Positions 23,709 to 33,368 are shown, counted from the stretch's first letter. The stretch is DNA of 64,000 nucleotides from Microbispora catharanthi (GCF_006334915.2 NZ_VDMA02000006.1:62001-126000), one strand, 5' to 3'. Notes: generated by a model not told the origin, from the sequence alone. A program made the numbers and translations.

Positions 23709-25257
23709 ATGCAGGGGGACACGCCGGGAGCGGGCACGAGCTTCGCCGTTCTGGGCCCCCTCGACGTCCGGCGCGACGGGCGGCCGGTCGAGGTCGGCGG
23801 GCAGCGGCTGCGGGCTCTGCTGACACAGCGCGGCGCTCCGCTGACCGACCTGCCGAACGCCGAGGTCGAGGTGGCCCGGCTGGAGGAGCTCAGGATCGCG
23901 GCCGCGGAGGACAGGATCGAGGCGGAGCTGGCCCTGGGCCGGCACGCCGATCCGATCTCGGAGCCGCGGCTGCTCGTCACCGCCCATCCGCTGCGGGAAC
24001 GGCCGCACGGGCAGCTCATGCGCGCTCTCTACGTGGCGGGCCGCCGGGCCGAGGCGCTGGCCGCCTACGAGGAGGCCCGGTCCGTGTTCGCCGACCGGCT
24101 CGGGGCCGACCCCTCGCCCGCGCTGGCCGAACTCCGTCTCGCGATGCTGAGGGGCGAGCTCTCCGAGGAGGGAACCCGGCCGCCACCGGCGGTGACGCCC
24201 ACCGGGCCTGCCCGGAGCGAGCAGGCGCTCGCCCGGAAGGAGCAGGCGCTCGCCCGGATGGACCGGCCGCCGCCGCGCGCTCCGCGCCGGGGCGACCTGA
24301 GGGCCCGGCTGACCAGCTTCGTCGGCCGGGACGACGACGTCGGCAGGATCGGCGGGCTCCTCGCCGCCGACCGCCTGGTCACACTGCTCGGCCCGGGGGG
24401 TGCGGGCAAGACGAGACTCGCGGTGGAGTCGGCCGAGGCGATCGCCGCGCGCGTGCCCGACGGCGTCTGGCTGGTCGAGTTCGCGCCCGTCGGGGACGCG
24501 GCGGAGGTGCCGCGGGCCGCCCTGACCGCGCTCGGCCTGCGCGACACCGGCCTGGTGCCCGTGCGCGCGGTGCCCGCCATGCCGTCCGCGCCGGGTGGGG
24601 AGTCCGACCAGGTGACCCGGCTCGTCTCCGCTCTGGCGGCGCGCGACACGCTGATCATGCTGGACAACTGCGAGCACGTGGTCGAGCCGGCCGCCGTGCT
24701 CGCCGACCGGCTCCTCGCCGAGTGCCCCGGCCTGCGCATCCTCGCCACCAGCAGAGACCGCTCGGCATCACCGGAGAGCGGCTGTGGCCGGTCGGGCCGC
24801 ACGGTGCCGGTCCCGCCGTGCGGTTGTTCGCCGAGCGGGCGGCCGCCGTACGGCGATGTCCCGCCACCAGACGCTCCGCGCGGTCGTGGAGTGGAGCTGG
24901 GACCTGCTCGACGCCGGCGAGCGCGCGCTCGCGGCGCGGCTGGCGGTGTTCGCGGGCGGGGCCACGCTGGAGGCCGCCCAGCACCCCCTCGTGGCGATCG
25001 CGGTGCCGGTCATGTCGATGTTCTCCGGCCTGCAGGAGGAGGCGGAGTTCCAGCTGGAGCCGCTGCTCGGACATCCGGACGGCTGGGTGGCCGCCTCCGC
25101 CCGTATCTTCCGCGCCCACCTGTGCTGCAACGCGGGCCGTTCCGAGGAGGGCGAGGCCGACCTGGTGCTCGCGCTCGACGAGTTCAGGACGGTCGGAGAC
25201 CGGTGGGGGGTGGCGCTCACTGCGGGCGAACGGCGATCGATTCGGCGGAGAGTGTGA
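23709..25257 (+). pseudogene. Decayed SARP/AfsR-like (BTAD-NTPase) transcriptional activator
   Basis: The start (FAVLGPLDVRRDGRPVEVGG) is that of a SARP regulator, but the DNA-binding domain is cut short after RALL and runs directly into the BTAD region (HADPISEPRLLVTAHPLRER). An NTPase domain follows with Walker A GPGGAGKT and LIMLDNCEHV. Near 24757 one base is lost: the frame turns to nonsense just where PLGITGERLWPVGP continues in another frame. A second jump near 24850 deletes the LuxR/NB-ARC middle and resumes with RHQTLRAVVEWSWDLLD in a third frame. The TPR part is also deleted. The original protein would have been about 1000 residues. It is a clear multi-lesion pseudogene. Confidence 0.85.
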
Positions 25258-26044
25258 CCTCGACGGTGATGTGCGGATTGTTCAGCTGCGGGAGCTGAAG
25301 CCCACGCGTGAACTCCTCCGCATCGTCCGGCATCACCTTCGGCTGAACTGTGACCTTGACTTGGCCGGTCTCGTCATCTGGGTGCGCCGTCATCGTGGCC
25401 ACCTCAGGACGGGATCGGAGCCAGGAGACGACCGTGTCCTGGGCCCGCCGGAGGTCCGCGGCCGAGAATCCCTTGCCGCCGATCAGGGTGACCTCCATCG
25501 GGAGGGTCCTGGCCAGCTCGATCGCGCGAGTCGGGATGGGGCCCTTGAAGCCGACGCGCAGTCCCCGCTGGTCGTCGACGTATCTGACGCCGGAGATCTC
25601 GTCGGGGAACTCCGCATTGAGTTTGTCGATCACCCGGCTGTTGGACGACTGTGAGCCGAAGCGGTCGATGGCCTCCTCGTAGGAGATGCCCTCCGATTTG
25701 GCGATGGTCCCGAGGTCGACCAGCTCGGCGTAGGGAATGCCGTCGATCGCCACGTCCGGGTCGGTCACCGCAGGGTCGTATCCCTCGAAGTCCGTCGGCT
25801 TGGGCGACGAGGTAGCAGCCATCCGGGTCGCGTACCGCTTGACGACCTCCTCCAGGGGCCGGCCCGACGCCGCCGCCTCTCGCTTGAGCCGCTCCAGGGT
25901 GGGTCGATGTGCTTTGGGCTGATCGGCCCGCTGCAACACGATCGTCTCGGTCCCGGCCACAGTGGTTACCGGACCAGCACCGGACTGGCCGCAGGCGCAC
26001 AACGACGCAAGCACCGCGATGACGGTCAAACGCGATCCCTTCAT
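25217..26044 (-). CDS. Hypothetical lipoprotein, 275 residues
   Basis: Family not recognised. The ATG at 26044 gives a signal ending in a lipobox (SLCAC, Cys about residue 19); longer starts upstream are not supported. The mature chain is charged and helical near the start (LERLKREAAASGRPLEEVVK), then mixed alpha/beta with two similar-looking segments (GVRYVDDQRGLRVGFKG and VATMTAHPDDETGQVKVTV) that resemble small protease-propeptide-type units; that resemblance is only visual. Its last 40 bases overlap the dead end of the SARP pseudogene on the other strand. It is the only intact gene in the decayed 23.7-26.7 kb stretch. Confidence 0.65.
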   Translation of the reverse strand: MKGSRLTVIAVLASLCACGQSGAGPVTTVAGTETIVLQRADQPKAHRPTLERLKREAAASGRPLEEVVKRYATRMAATSSPKPTDFEGYDPAVTDPDVAIDGIPYAELVDLGTIAKSEGISYEEAIDRFGSQSSNSRVIDKLNAEFPDEISGVRYVDDQRGLRVGFKGPIPTRAIELARTLPMEVTLIGGKGFSAADLRRAQDTVVSWLRSRPEVATMTAHPDDETGQVKVTVQPKVMPDDAEEFTRGLQLPQLNNPHITVEVTLSAESIAVRPQ

Positions 26045-26099
26045 ACCTAAGGGACGCGTCACCGGCCTGGAGGGGTTCATCCAGGCACCCCATCCAGCG

Positions 26100-26210
26100 G
26101 GGGCCTTTCAGACGCGGTTGCGATGTCGACGTTCAATCCGACGGCCGCGGTCATGCTCGCGAACAGCACGTTCTGCGCGACCAGGCCGGGCTGCGCGAAC
26201 TGGTCATCTT
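26100..26210 (-). pseudogene. Fragment of an ABC-2 (DrrB-like) permease
   Basis: Minus-strand reading gives QPGLVAQNVLFASMTAAVGL then NVDIATA, the segment around the second helix of DrrB-type ABC-2 permeases (typical form: PGILVQNALFASMGTAVGLN). Both ends are missing. It lies 70 bp downstream of the matching ATPase remnant, the normal gene order. Confidence 0.6.
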
Positions 26211-26282
26211 CTCTCCTCGTCGCTTCGTGCGTCCTGTGACCCCCGTCGCGGCCTCACGCCGCGGCCCCGGCACGGTGCCCGG

Positions 26283-26675
26283 TCAGCGCGAGGTGCCGTC
26301 CGGCGGGCTCGCGATCACCTTCCCGTGGTCGAACACCACGATGTCGTCCGCGAGCTGGTCGGCCTCCTCCAGGTACTGCGTGGTGAGCAGTACGGTCACG
26401 CCCTCGTCCTGGAGGCCGCGGACGACGCCCCACAACTCGGTGCGGCTGCGCGGGTCGAGGCCGGTCGTGGGCTCGTCCAGGAACAGCACCTGGGGCGGCC
26501 CACGAGGCTCGCGGCGAGGTCGAGCCGGCGGCGCATGCCGCCCGAGTAGGTCTTGGCCGCCCGCCCGCGCCGGTGAGCTGGAAGCGGTCGAGCAGGCCGT
26601 CGGCCCGGCGCCGTGCGTCCGGCCTCGTCAGGCCCAGCAGGCGGCCGGTCATCACGAGGTTCTCGACTGTCGAAC
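26283..26675 (-). pseudogene. Decayed DrrA-like ABC exporter ATPase
   Basis: Begins abruptly at [20 protein letters not shown] (the Walker A half is gone). A frameshift near 26560 is needed to continue into [20 protein letters not shown], which carries the ABC signature, and another near 26507 to continue into [19 protein letters not shown], which carries Walker B. The last part ([20 protein letters not shown]) is intact. With its permease fragment this is a dead daunorubicin-resistance-type drug exporter. Confidence 0.8.
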
Positions 26676-26697
26676 CCGCCGGAGAGTCGGCGAGGCC

Positions 26698-27519
26698 TCA
26701 GGGGCGGCGGGCCAAGACTCCGATGTAACCGCTGTTGCTTGGGTCGCCCGGGTACTGGTCGTGGCGGGGACGCCAGAGCTCGACGGGCACGACGCCGGGC
26801 TCCAGAACCTCCATGCCGTCCAGCATGGCGGCGAGTTGCTCGGGGCCACGGTGCACGAAGCCCCCGGCGGAGGTCTTGCCGTAGACCGACTGCGCCTGCT
26901 CCACCTTGTTCTGCTCGGAGCGCCGGACAAAAGTGTGGGAGATGGCGAGGTAGCCGCCGGAGGGCAGCCCGTCCTGCAGATTCGAGACGATCCGGCTCAC
27001 CTCCGCGTCGTCGGTGAAGAAGTGCAGGACCGCCAGCGCGAGGATCGCCACCGGCCGGTTGAGGTCCAGATGCGCGCGGATCCGCTCGTCGGCGAGGATG
27101 TCGCCGGGCCGCTGCAGATCCCCCTCCACCACGACGGTGTCGGGTGTGTCGGCGAGGATGGCGCGTGCGTGCACGAGAACCGTCGGATCGTTGTCCACGT
27201 AGACGGTGCGGGAACCGGGACCGAACATCGCGGCGACCTGGTGTACGTTCTGCTGCGTGGGCAGCCCGGTCCCGATGTCGAGGAACTGACGCACGCCGGC
27301 CTCGGCCAGTTCCCTGACCACCCGCACCAGGAAGGCGCGGTTGGCGCGGGCCAGCGCGGGGATGTCGTACCCCTGCTCGCGCCCGAGCCGGATGACCTGG
27401 TCGGCGGCCTCGCGGTCGGAGGCGAAGTTGTCCTTGCCGCCGAGGAAGTAGTCGTAGATGCGCGCCACGCTCGGGACTTTCGGATCAACACCCTTCGGAA
27501 CGCGTCCTGTCTCCGTCAT
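26698..27519 (-). CDS. DUF574 S-adenosyl methyltransferase
   Basis: A 273-residue protein of the actinomycete SAM methyltransferase family PF04672 (DUF574). It starts at the ATG at 27519 with a GAAAGG site. Hallmarks: PSVARIYDYFLGGKDNFASD at about 15-35, the SAM-site strand QFLDIGTGLPT at about 81-92, and VYVDNDPTV at about 106-115. The family is greatly expanded in these bacteria, mostly with unknown substrates. It directly precedes the dead exporter remnant on the same strand, so it may once have been part of that transcription unit. About 270 bp upstream hold no visible gene. Confidence 0.9.
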   Translation of the reverse strand: MTETGRVPKGVDPKVPSVARIYDYFLGGKDNFASDREAADQVIRLGREQGYDIPALARANRAFLVRVVRELAEAGVRQFLDIGTGLPTQQNVHQVAAMFGPGSRTVYVDNDPTVLVHARAILADTPDTVVVEGDLQRPGDILADERIRAHLDLNRPVAILALAVLHFFTDDAEVSRIVSNLQDGLPSGGYLAISHTFVRRSEQNKVEQAQSVYGKTSAGGFVHRGPEQLAAMLDGMEVLEPGVVPVELWRPRHDQYPGDPSNSGYIGVLARRP

Positions 27520-27789
27520 TCGTCGCCTTTCGCGCGATCGGTGCTTCGGGTGATGAATCCATGCGTTGACGATCATAGGAGGTGTGGGCGCGCCTCACCC
27601 GCCGTACGGCGCGGAACCCGGACGAAGGGTCATGCGCGGGCAGGAGGACGAGGGCGACGGGCGCACGACGGTGACATCACGGTGCCGTCGGCCTGGCCGG
27701 GATACGTGAGCCGACCTGCACCGCGACTCGTGGAAGCCGCGGCGGGGACGCCCGTACCGGCGGGGGTGCCGGGGACCGCCGACCGGTAA

Positions 27790-28989
27790 TCAGGCGTGGG
27801 CCGGGCGGGTGCGGTGGGCGCGCGTCCAGGCCGGGACGGGCACGGGGCGGAAGAGGAACACCTGGTCGCGCCGTCCGGTGCAGGACTCCTGGGCGAGCTC
27901 GGCGCCGGGGGCCACGTCGGGCTCGCCGTACAGCGCTCCCAGGCACATTCCGCTGTGCAGGGGACGCAGGGCGAACCCCGCCCCCGCGGGCTGCAGCAGG
28001 AACCGCTGGTGCGCCGCCCCGGAGCAGTTCTCGGGAGCGACCAGCGCGCCCGGGCCGCTCAGCGCCTCGTCGACCGTGAGGCAGCCGACGCCCTCCTTGG
28101 GATGGTGCCACCGGATCTCGTAGGCGCCGCCGCCGACCGACTGCATGTAAGTGTCGGGGACGACACCCCGGCAGGGCCGCTGCACGGCCAGTGGCCGGTC
28201 GGTCCGCCTGTTGCGCTCGCGTCCCTCCCCGACGCACAGGTCGCGATCGGCGACGTGCGACGGGACGACGTGATACCACCCGTCGGGCAGGGTGCGGCCG
28301 CTTCCCGCCGTCGGGGCGGGGGAGGCGGAGGGCGGGGTGCGGCCGCTTCCGGACGTCGCGGCGGCGGGGGTGGTCGAGGGCCGTGCGTCGCCGCCGGCCC
28401 AGGAGACAGGCAGTTGCGCCAGGACCACGCCCGTGGCGAGGAGCAGGACCAGGACGCCGGCCCCGGCCACGACGAACCGCCGCAGCGCCCGGGTCTTCGG
28501 CCGTACGGCGTCTCCGCCCGGTCCTGCCGGGTCGCCCGGCACGGCGGGATCCGCGGGATCGACCTGTTCGCGCCCGTCGAGACCGCCGGGCTCGAGGCGA
28601 TCGGCCTGATCGGGCCGGCCATCCGGGCCGGGCTGCTCCGGCGGTCCGGGCGGTCGGTCCGGACCGGCGGCCGCGTCGTGGGGATCGGCCGGAGGCGTCA
28701 TGCCGGCGGCCAGCCGTTTCCTGTGCGCCACCCAGCGCGCCGTCTCGGCCTCGCCGAGCCCGCAGGCTCGTACGAAGGCCGCCACGAACTCCTCCCTGGG
28801 AAGGGTCGTGCGCCCGAGGGCCCCCGCGATCGTGCTGGTGGGCAGCACGTCTCCCGACGCCTTCGCGGCGGCCGTGAGCTGCCGGTAGGTCAGCCCGGAC
28901 CACTGGCGGAGACGGCCCAGCGCGGCGACGAATTCGGCCGCGGTGGTCACGCCGTCGGGCTGGGGAGGCACGCTGAACGGCCCTGACAC
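27790..28989 (-). CDS. HTH / transmembrane / ricin-like beta-trefoil protein
   Basis: A 399-residue protein with a GTG start at 28989 behind GGGAGGA. Residues 15-95 form a helix-turn-helix-like domain of the type found in actinomycete XRE-like membrane regulators (FVAALGRLRQWSGLTYRQLT). A Pro/Gly/Asp-rich linker leads to one membrane helix at about 170-190 (RFVVAGAGVLVLLLATGVVL). The outer part, after a Ser/Thr/Pro spacer, looks like a carbohydrate-binding beta-trefoil (about 235-390) with YEIRWHHP, CLTVDEALSGPG, FLLQPAGAGFALRPLHSG and paired cysteines. The layout suggests an outside lectin-like sensor coupled to an intracellular DNA- or protein-binding domain; inference. Confidence 0.75.
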   Translation of the reverse strand: MSGPFSVPPQPDGVTTAAEFVAALGRLRQWSGLTYRQLTAAAKASGDVLPTSTIAGALGRTTLPREEFVAAFVRACGLGEAETARWVAHRKRLAAGMTPPADPHDAAAGPDRPPGPPEQPGPDGRPDQADRLEPGGLDGREQVDPADPAVPGDPAGPGGDAVRPKTRALRRFVVAGAGVLVLLLATGVVLAQLPVSWAGGDARPSTTPAAATSGSGRTPPSASPAPTAGSGRTLPDGWYHVVPSHVADRDLCVGEGRERNRRTDRPLAVQRPCRGVVPDTYMQSVGGGAYEIRWHHPKEGVGCLTVDEALSGPGALVAPENCSGAAHQRFLLQPAGAGFALRPLHSGMCLGALYGEPDVAPGAELAQESCTGRRDQVFLFRPVPVPAWTRAHRTRPAHA

Positions 28990-29117
28990 GACGATCCTCC
29001 CAAGCCACGCTTCGGCGTCGATCCGGGCGAAACACTAACAAAGATCGTCGACGCGAGGCAGCCCCCCGGGTCAGCGGATTGCGCCGCCCGGAGGGCCTGG
29101 AGGTCGTGCTCGTGTTC

Positions 29118-30512
29118 CTATCCCTGGTCGCGCTTGGTCACGTAGACGAAGTCACCCAGGTTGAATCCCGCGTCGAGGCCGCGGTCTGCGTCCCAGCGGT
29201 AGTGGACGCCGAGCCAGAGCCGGCTGAGGGCGTCCTCCTCTGCGGCCTGCTCGAAACTCGTGAAGGTCCTGGTCTTCGGGTTGGCGTTCGGATCGTCGGT
29301 GGGCGCGGTGAAGGTCAGGTCGTGCCCGAACCACCTCTGCATCACGCCCGCCCACGCCCCCGCGAACGTGGCGTGCCCCGATGTGTACGCGGGGAAGGGC
29401 GGCGAGAAGTGCTGTCCGGCGGCGTTCATCGACAGCGGCTCCCAGGAGGGATCGGGTGTGATGGCGGCGTTGAGGCTCGTGTCGGCCAGCTTGATCGCGC
29501 TCTCCGGCCGCCACAGGTCGATCGGCGAGTCGAACTTCGCTCCCCAGGCGACGATCGACGCGTCGGCCAGTGCCATGGACACGAGGTTGAACAGCTCGGC
29601 CGTCTCGTTCTGCCTCAGCCCCTTCTGCCTGGCGACCGTCTGGGTGATGGCGAACAGCTGCCCCACCGGCCGGTAGGTGCCCTTGCCGTCGTTGGCCCAG
29701 AAGAACGCCGCCTGAGTCTGGTCGGCGGACCGCGAGGTGGGGTTCTTCGCCCCGCCGTACGCCTTGACCTCGTTGACCTGCTGTGCGTACTGGGAGCTGC
29801 GTACGAGCTGGTCGTAGGAGGTGAAGCCGCCGGGCGGCGGCGGCCGGAACTGCGTGGGGGACGTCATGGCGAACGGCTTGAGCTTCCACCAGTTCGGCGC
29901 CACCGCCGGTCCGGAGCCCGTCTGCCGCCACGCGCCGGGGACCGTGCCCTCCGTGTACGAGAGGTCGAACGCCGGCCCGTCCCCCGACCTTTCGGCGATC
30001 ATCAGGTCGCCGATCCTCTCGCCGTCGGCCCGGCCGCCCTGGACGTAGGAGGACGGCACCGACGAGGGGATCTGCGCGAGCGCGTAGGCCAGGTTGGCGT
30101 CGAAGTCGATGTACGGATAGAGGTGTTCGAGCACGCGGTGCGCCGCCGCGTCCATCGTGGCCTCTATCGAGTCGTTCGGGTTCTGCTGCGTGATCTTCGG
30201 CAGGTACGTGACCGGCGCGGCCGGCCAGTTCGCGTCGTGGAGGGCGATGTGCAGCATGGCGCCGGCCCGCGCGAGCCGGGTCGGGTCCCCGTCGTGGCTG
30301 TACTGCGGGTCGACGCCGTCGCGGGGGAGGGTGCGGATGGTGTCGAGGAAGACGCTGTTCCAGTAGAGCACGTGATCGAAGGCGGACGCCTGCGGCGGTG
30401 GCCCCGTGACCGCCGCGTGCGCTGCCTGGGGGAGCGCGACCAGCGTGCCGGCGGTCACGACAGCGGCCGCCGCGATCACGCGTACGCGTTCCCACCGTGA
30501 TCGTCGATGCAA
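29118..30512 (-). CDS. Secreted vanadium-dependent haloperoxidase (PAP2-like)
   Basis: A 464-residue exported enzyme; signal peptide with cleavage near AAHAA (about residue 33). The vanadate-binding signature of the chloroperoxidase/acid phosphatase superfamily is complete: DSPIDLWRPESAI for the first basic residues, PAYTSGHATFAG at about 372-383, and SRLWLGVHYRWD at about 432-443 with the covalent-vanadate His. Such enzymes oxidise halides with hydrogen peroxide, or act as phosphatases, outside the cell. The active-site Lys of classical haloperoxidases cannot be assigned with certainty here. It stands alone between a regulatory membrane protein and a long intergenic region. Confidence 0.9.
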   Translation of the reverse strand: MHRRSRWERVRVIAAAAVVTAGTLVALPQAAHAAVTGPPPQASAFDHVLYWNSVFLDTIRTLPRDGVDPQYSHDGDPTRLARAGAMLHIALHDANWPAAPVTYLPKITQQNPNDSIEATMDAAAHRVLEHLYPYIDFDANLAYALAQIPSSVPSSYVQGGRADGERIGDLMIAERSGDGPAFDLSYTEGTVPGAWRQTGSGPAVAPNWWKLKPFAMTSPTQFRPPPPGGFTSYDQLVRSSQYAQQVNEVKAYGGAKNPTSRSADQTQAAFFWANDGKGTYRPVGQLFAITQTVARQKGLRQNETAELFNLVSMALADASIVAWGAKFDSPIDLWRPESAIKLADTSLNAAITPDPSWEPLSMNAAGQHFSPPFPAYTSGHATFAGAWAGVMQRWFGHDLTFTAPTDDPNANPKTRTFTSFEQAAEEDALSRLWLGVHYRWDADRGLDAGFNLGDFVYVTKRDQG

Positions 30513-30761
30513 GGAGAACCTCCGTGGGGAAGGCCCCGAGCCCCGGCCGGGTGCCGGGAGAGGGGTGCATCACGGAAGATCCTTGATCTACGGGATCGAG
30601 GACAAGGTTCATGATCGTGCGGAACTGTTCCGTACGGTCTCATATGACCCTGCTCGCGTGGGATGCCGGGAGAAGCGCGTCTGGTCACGCCGCGAATCGA
30701 GCGTCCCGGGACGCGTCCTGAGGCGACGGGGAGTTCGCGGGCACGGCCCGGACAGACGGCG

Positions 30762-30803
30762 GAAGGCCGGTCGGCGAGTTCGCGAACTCGCCGACCGGCC
30801 TTC
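30762..30803. terminator. 42-bp perfect palindrome after sepH
   Basis: A perfect inverted repeat with 21-bp arms and no loop bases beyond the centre, followed on the plus strand by TTCTCTC. It lies about 95 bp downstream of the sepH stop (minus strand). The rest of the 385-bp gap between haloperoxidase and sepH holds only the haloperoxidase promoter region and no recognisable gene. It is symmetric, so it can terminate both directions. Confidence 0.75.
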
Positions 30804-30896
30804 TCTCGCCGTTCGTGACGACGCCGACGCAGTGGACGGCTCCGACGCCGTGGACGGCTCCGCTCCCGGCGCCGGAAGACGCCGGGTCCTGCGCGG

Positions 30897-33242
30897 TCAG
30901 TCCTGCTTGCGCGCGCCGAACATGATCTCGTCCCAGGTCGGCACCGACGCCCGGCGTCCGCGCGACTTGCGGGGCCGCGGGGGAGCCGGCTTCGGCACCG
31001 GCGGGGCGGGCGTCTCGGGCTTGGCGTCCTTCGGAGCCTCCTTCTGCGCCTCCTTCGCCCCGTCCTTGGACCCGCCGCCCGGGTGCTGGCTCTTCCCGGC
31101 GTCCCCCGTCCGGGGCGCCGGGGCGGCAGCGGGCGCCTGGGCCGCGGGTTCCTGCCGCGCCGGTGCCTGCGGCGCGGGTGCGGCCTCGGCCGCGGGCTGC
31201 GCGGGCGGCGTGGCCTGTGCCGCCGGAGCCTCTGGCGTGGCCTGTGCCGCCGGAGCGGCAGGCGTGGTGGTCTCTGCCGCCGGAGCCGCGGGCGTGGTGG
31301 CCTGTGCCGCTGGAGCGGCAGGAGTCGCCTGTGCGGCTGGAGCGGCAGGCGCCGCGGTGGGCTTCGGGGTGGGCACTGAGGTGGGTGCCGGGGTGGGTGC
31401 TGAGGTGGGTGCCGCGGTGCTCTCTGGGGGCGCGCTCGGCGCGGGCACGCTCACCGCCGTGGCGTCCGCCGTGGTACCCGCAGCGGGTTCCTCCGCGGAC
31501 TCCGCCGGTGGAGCGGGCGCGGGGACGGCAATGGGAACAGCGGCCGTCGGCGACGCCTCGGCCGTCGCGCCGCCCGCGGCCGTGTCCGCCGCCGTGTTCG
31601 TGTCCGCGGCCGTGTTCGTGTCCGCTGCCGTGCCCGTGGCCGCCTCGGGGGCCGGCTGCGACGCGGGCGCCTCGGCCGATCGCTCGGCCGGACTCGCGGC
31701 CTCAGCGGCTGCGGTGGTCTCCACGGCGGCCTCCGCGCTCTCGGGGCCGGAGGCGCCGCCCTCGGCGTCCTGAGAGGACGCCGCCGCGGCCACGACGTCC
31801 GTCGCCCCGGAGCCTGTCGTCCCGGAGTCCGGAGTGGAGTGCGGAGTGGAGTGCGCCGCGGAGTCCGCAGTGGAATCCGGGGTGGTCGTGGTGGTCGTGG
31901 AGTCCTCGGCGGCCGCCCGCTCCGTGGGCGTCGCCGGACGCACGGCCTCCTGTGTGTCCGCCGCTCCACCGGATGACGTCACGCCGGTGGAGGCGTCGGG
32001 CGCCACGTTCGGGACGACGGGCTCCTGCGGGCGGGACGCCGGTCCGGTGACCGCGGTCTCGCCGACGGCACTGTCCCCGCCGGTCACAGGGACCGATGCG
32101 GCGGCGTCCGCCACGGGCGCGGGTGCGACGGCATACGCGGGCGGCTGGGACGCGGCCTGCGGTCCCGCGGCGTCCTGACCGTCCACGCGGACCGCGCCGT
32201 CTCCGGCGGCGTCCGGGCCCGGAGCGTACGGAACGCCGCCGGTGGCCGGGTCGGGGTCGGCGGGCGTACGCGGAGGAGCGGCCTGCGCTGCGGATCCGGT
32301 CTGCGGTGTGGGCTCCACCCTGGGTTCGGCGGCGGGCGGCGGGAGCACGGGGTCGGGGGTGGCGATGAGCGACTGCGGCAGCCGGAAGGGCACCGGGGTC
32401 AGCTCGGGCCGGTAGGCCGCCGGCTCGTCCGCGTACGGCTCGGGCCGCTCGGGCCGGCCGGTCTCCGCGCGCAGCGGCGGGCTCAGCCGCGGCGGCGCCA
32501 CGGGCTCGGGGAGCGCGGCGGGCTCGGAGCGTACGGCGGGCACGCTGAGACCCGGCTCGTCGCGACGGGGAGAGGTCTCCTCGGGCAGCGGCGGCACCGG
32601 GGCGAGCTTGGACGCGAGGCGGGGCACGAAGGGACGCACGGTTGCGTCGTCCCGCTCGGGCTCGACGTACTCGGCCGCCGACAGGCGCATGGCCTCGTCG
32701 TCGTTCGGGGTGATGTGGCGGCGGCGCGGGTCGAAGAGCCACTCGGCGTGGCGGGTGTGACCGTTCCAGACGAAGCCGAGCCGCACCCGCCACAGGTTGT
32801 CGTCGCGCTTGGCGGAGTCCCAGTCGATCTCGTCGGCGGGCACGCCGCGCCGGGTCAGCCGCTCGGCGACCAGCTCGCCGAGCGTGGGCCCGGGGGTCGT
32901 CTCGCCCGGCATCCGGACCGAGACGCGCTGGGCCTGCTGGGCCATGTACTCGCGCTCCTGGAGAACCGGTCCCTCGAACCAGCGGACTCTCTCCACCGGA
33001 ATGCCGGCGGTGGCCGCGATCTCCTCGGCCGTCTCCCCGGCACGGATGCGCGCCTGGATCTCCTTGGGACGCAACGGGCTCTCCACTTCGATCTCGTACT
33101 GGCCGAGACGGGAGAAGTTGCCGCGAACCGCAGCGCGGAGCCGGTCGTCGACGGGCAGCGTGAAGCGCGTGCCCCGCCCGGCGGTCGCCAGGACGAGGTA
33201 CGTTCCGTCTTCACTTACCGCGACGAGACGGAGCTCCTGCAT
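30897..33242 (-). CDS. sepH: Septation protein SepH with greatly expanded linker
   Basis: Starts MQELRLVAVSEDGTYLVL at the ATG at 33242. SepH (DUF3071) is an actinomycete divisome protein that stimulates FtsZ ring assembly. The conserved N-terminal part is about residues 1-215, including the helix-turn-helix GETAEEIAATAGIPVERVRW (about 68-88) and HAEWLFDPRRRHITPNDDEA. The C-terminal motif RASVPTWDEIMFG is kept at the very end. The roughly 530 residues between are Pro/Ala/Thr-rich and repetitive (PAAQATPAAP-type), making 781 residues against about 350 in typical relatives. A CRP-like site lies 127 bp upstream. Confidence 0.88.
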   Translation of the reverse strand: MQELRLVAVSEDGTYLVLATAGRGTRFTLPVDDRLRAAVRGNFSRLGQYEIEVESPLRPKEIQARIRAGETAEEIAATAGIPVERVRWFEGPVLQEREYMAQQAQRVSVRMPGETTPGPTLGELVAERLTRRGVPADEIDWDSAKRDDNLWRVRLGFVWNGHTRHAEWLFDPRRRHITPNDDEAMRLSAAEYVEPERDDATVRPFVPRLASKLAPVPPLPEETSPRRDEPGLSVPAVRSEPAALPEPVAPPRLSPPLRAETGRPERPEPYADEPAAYRPELTPVPFRLPQSLIATPDPVLPPPAAEPRVEPTPQTGSAAQAAPPRTPADPDPATGGVPYAPGPDAAGDGAVRVDGQDAAGPQAASQPPAYAVAPAPVADAAASVPVTGGDSAVGETAVTGPASRPQEPVVPNVAPDASTGVTSSGGAADTQEAVRPATPTERAAAEDSTTTTTTPDSTADSAAHSTPHSTPDSGTTGSGATDVVAAAASSQDAEGGASGPESAEAAVETTAAAEAASPAERSAEAPASQPAPEAATGTAADTNTAADTNTAADTAAGGATAEASPTAAVPIAVPAPAPPAESAEEPAAGTTADATAVSVPAPSAPPESTAAPTSAPTPAPTSVPTPKPTAAPAAPAAQATPAAPAAQATTPAAPAAETTTPAAPAAQATPEAPAAQATPPAQPAAEAAPAPQAPARQEPAAQAPAAAPAPRTGDAGKSQHPGGGSKDGAKEAQKEAPKDAKPETPAPPVPKPAPPRPRKSRGRRASVPTWDEIMFGARKQD
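31160..31440 (-). repeat. Degenerate Ala/Pro/Thr minisatellite inside sepH
   Basis: Roughly ten imperfect in-frame units of 27-30 bp encoding variants of AAPAAQATP. Units differ by single codons (QATP, ETTTP, QATTP), which fits slippage followed by drift. It encodes part of the disordered linker. Confidence 0.75.
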
Positions 33243-33368
33243 GCGAGTCCCTTCGTCGTCGTGCTCTGTCTTCCCCCGGACCCTTGAGTCTCTCGCGTGA
33301 GCCGGTTGCCTTCCAGCACCGTACCCGGCATGTCCGAACATCGCCTCGCCAGGGGGCGAGGCAGATGT

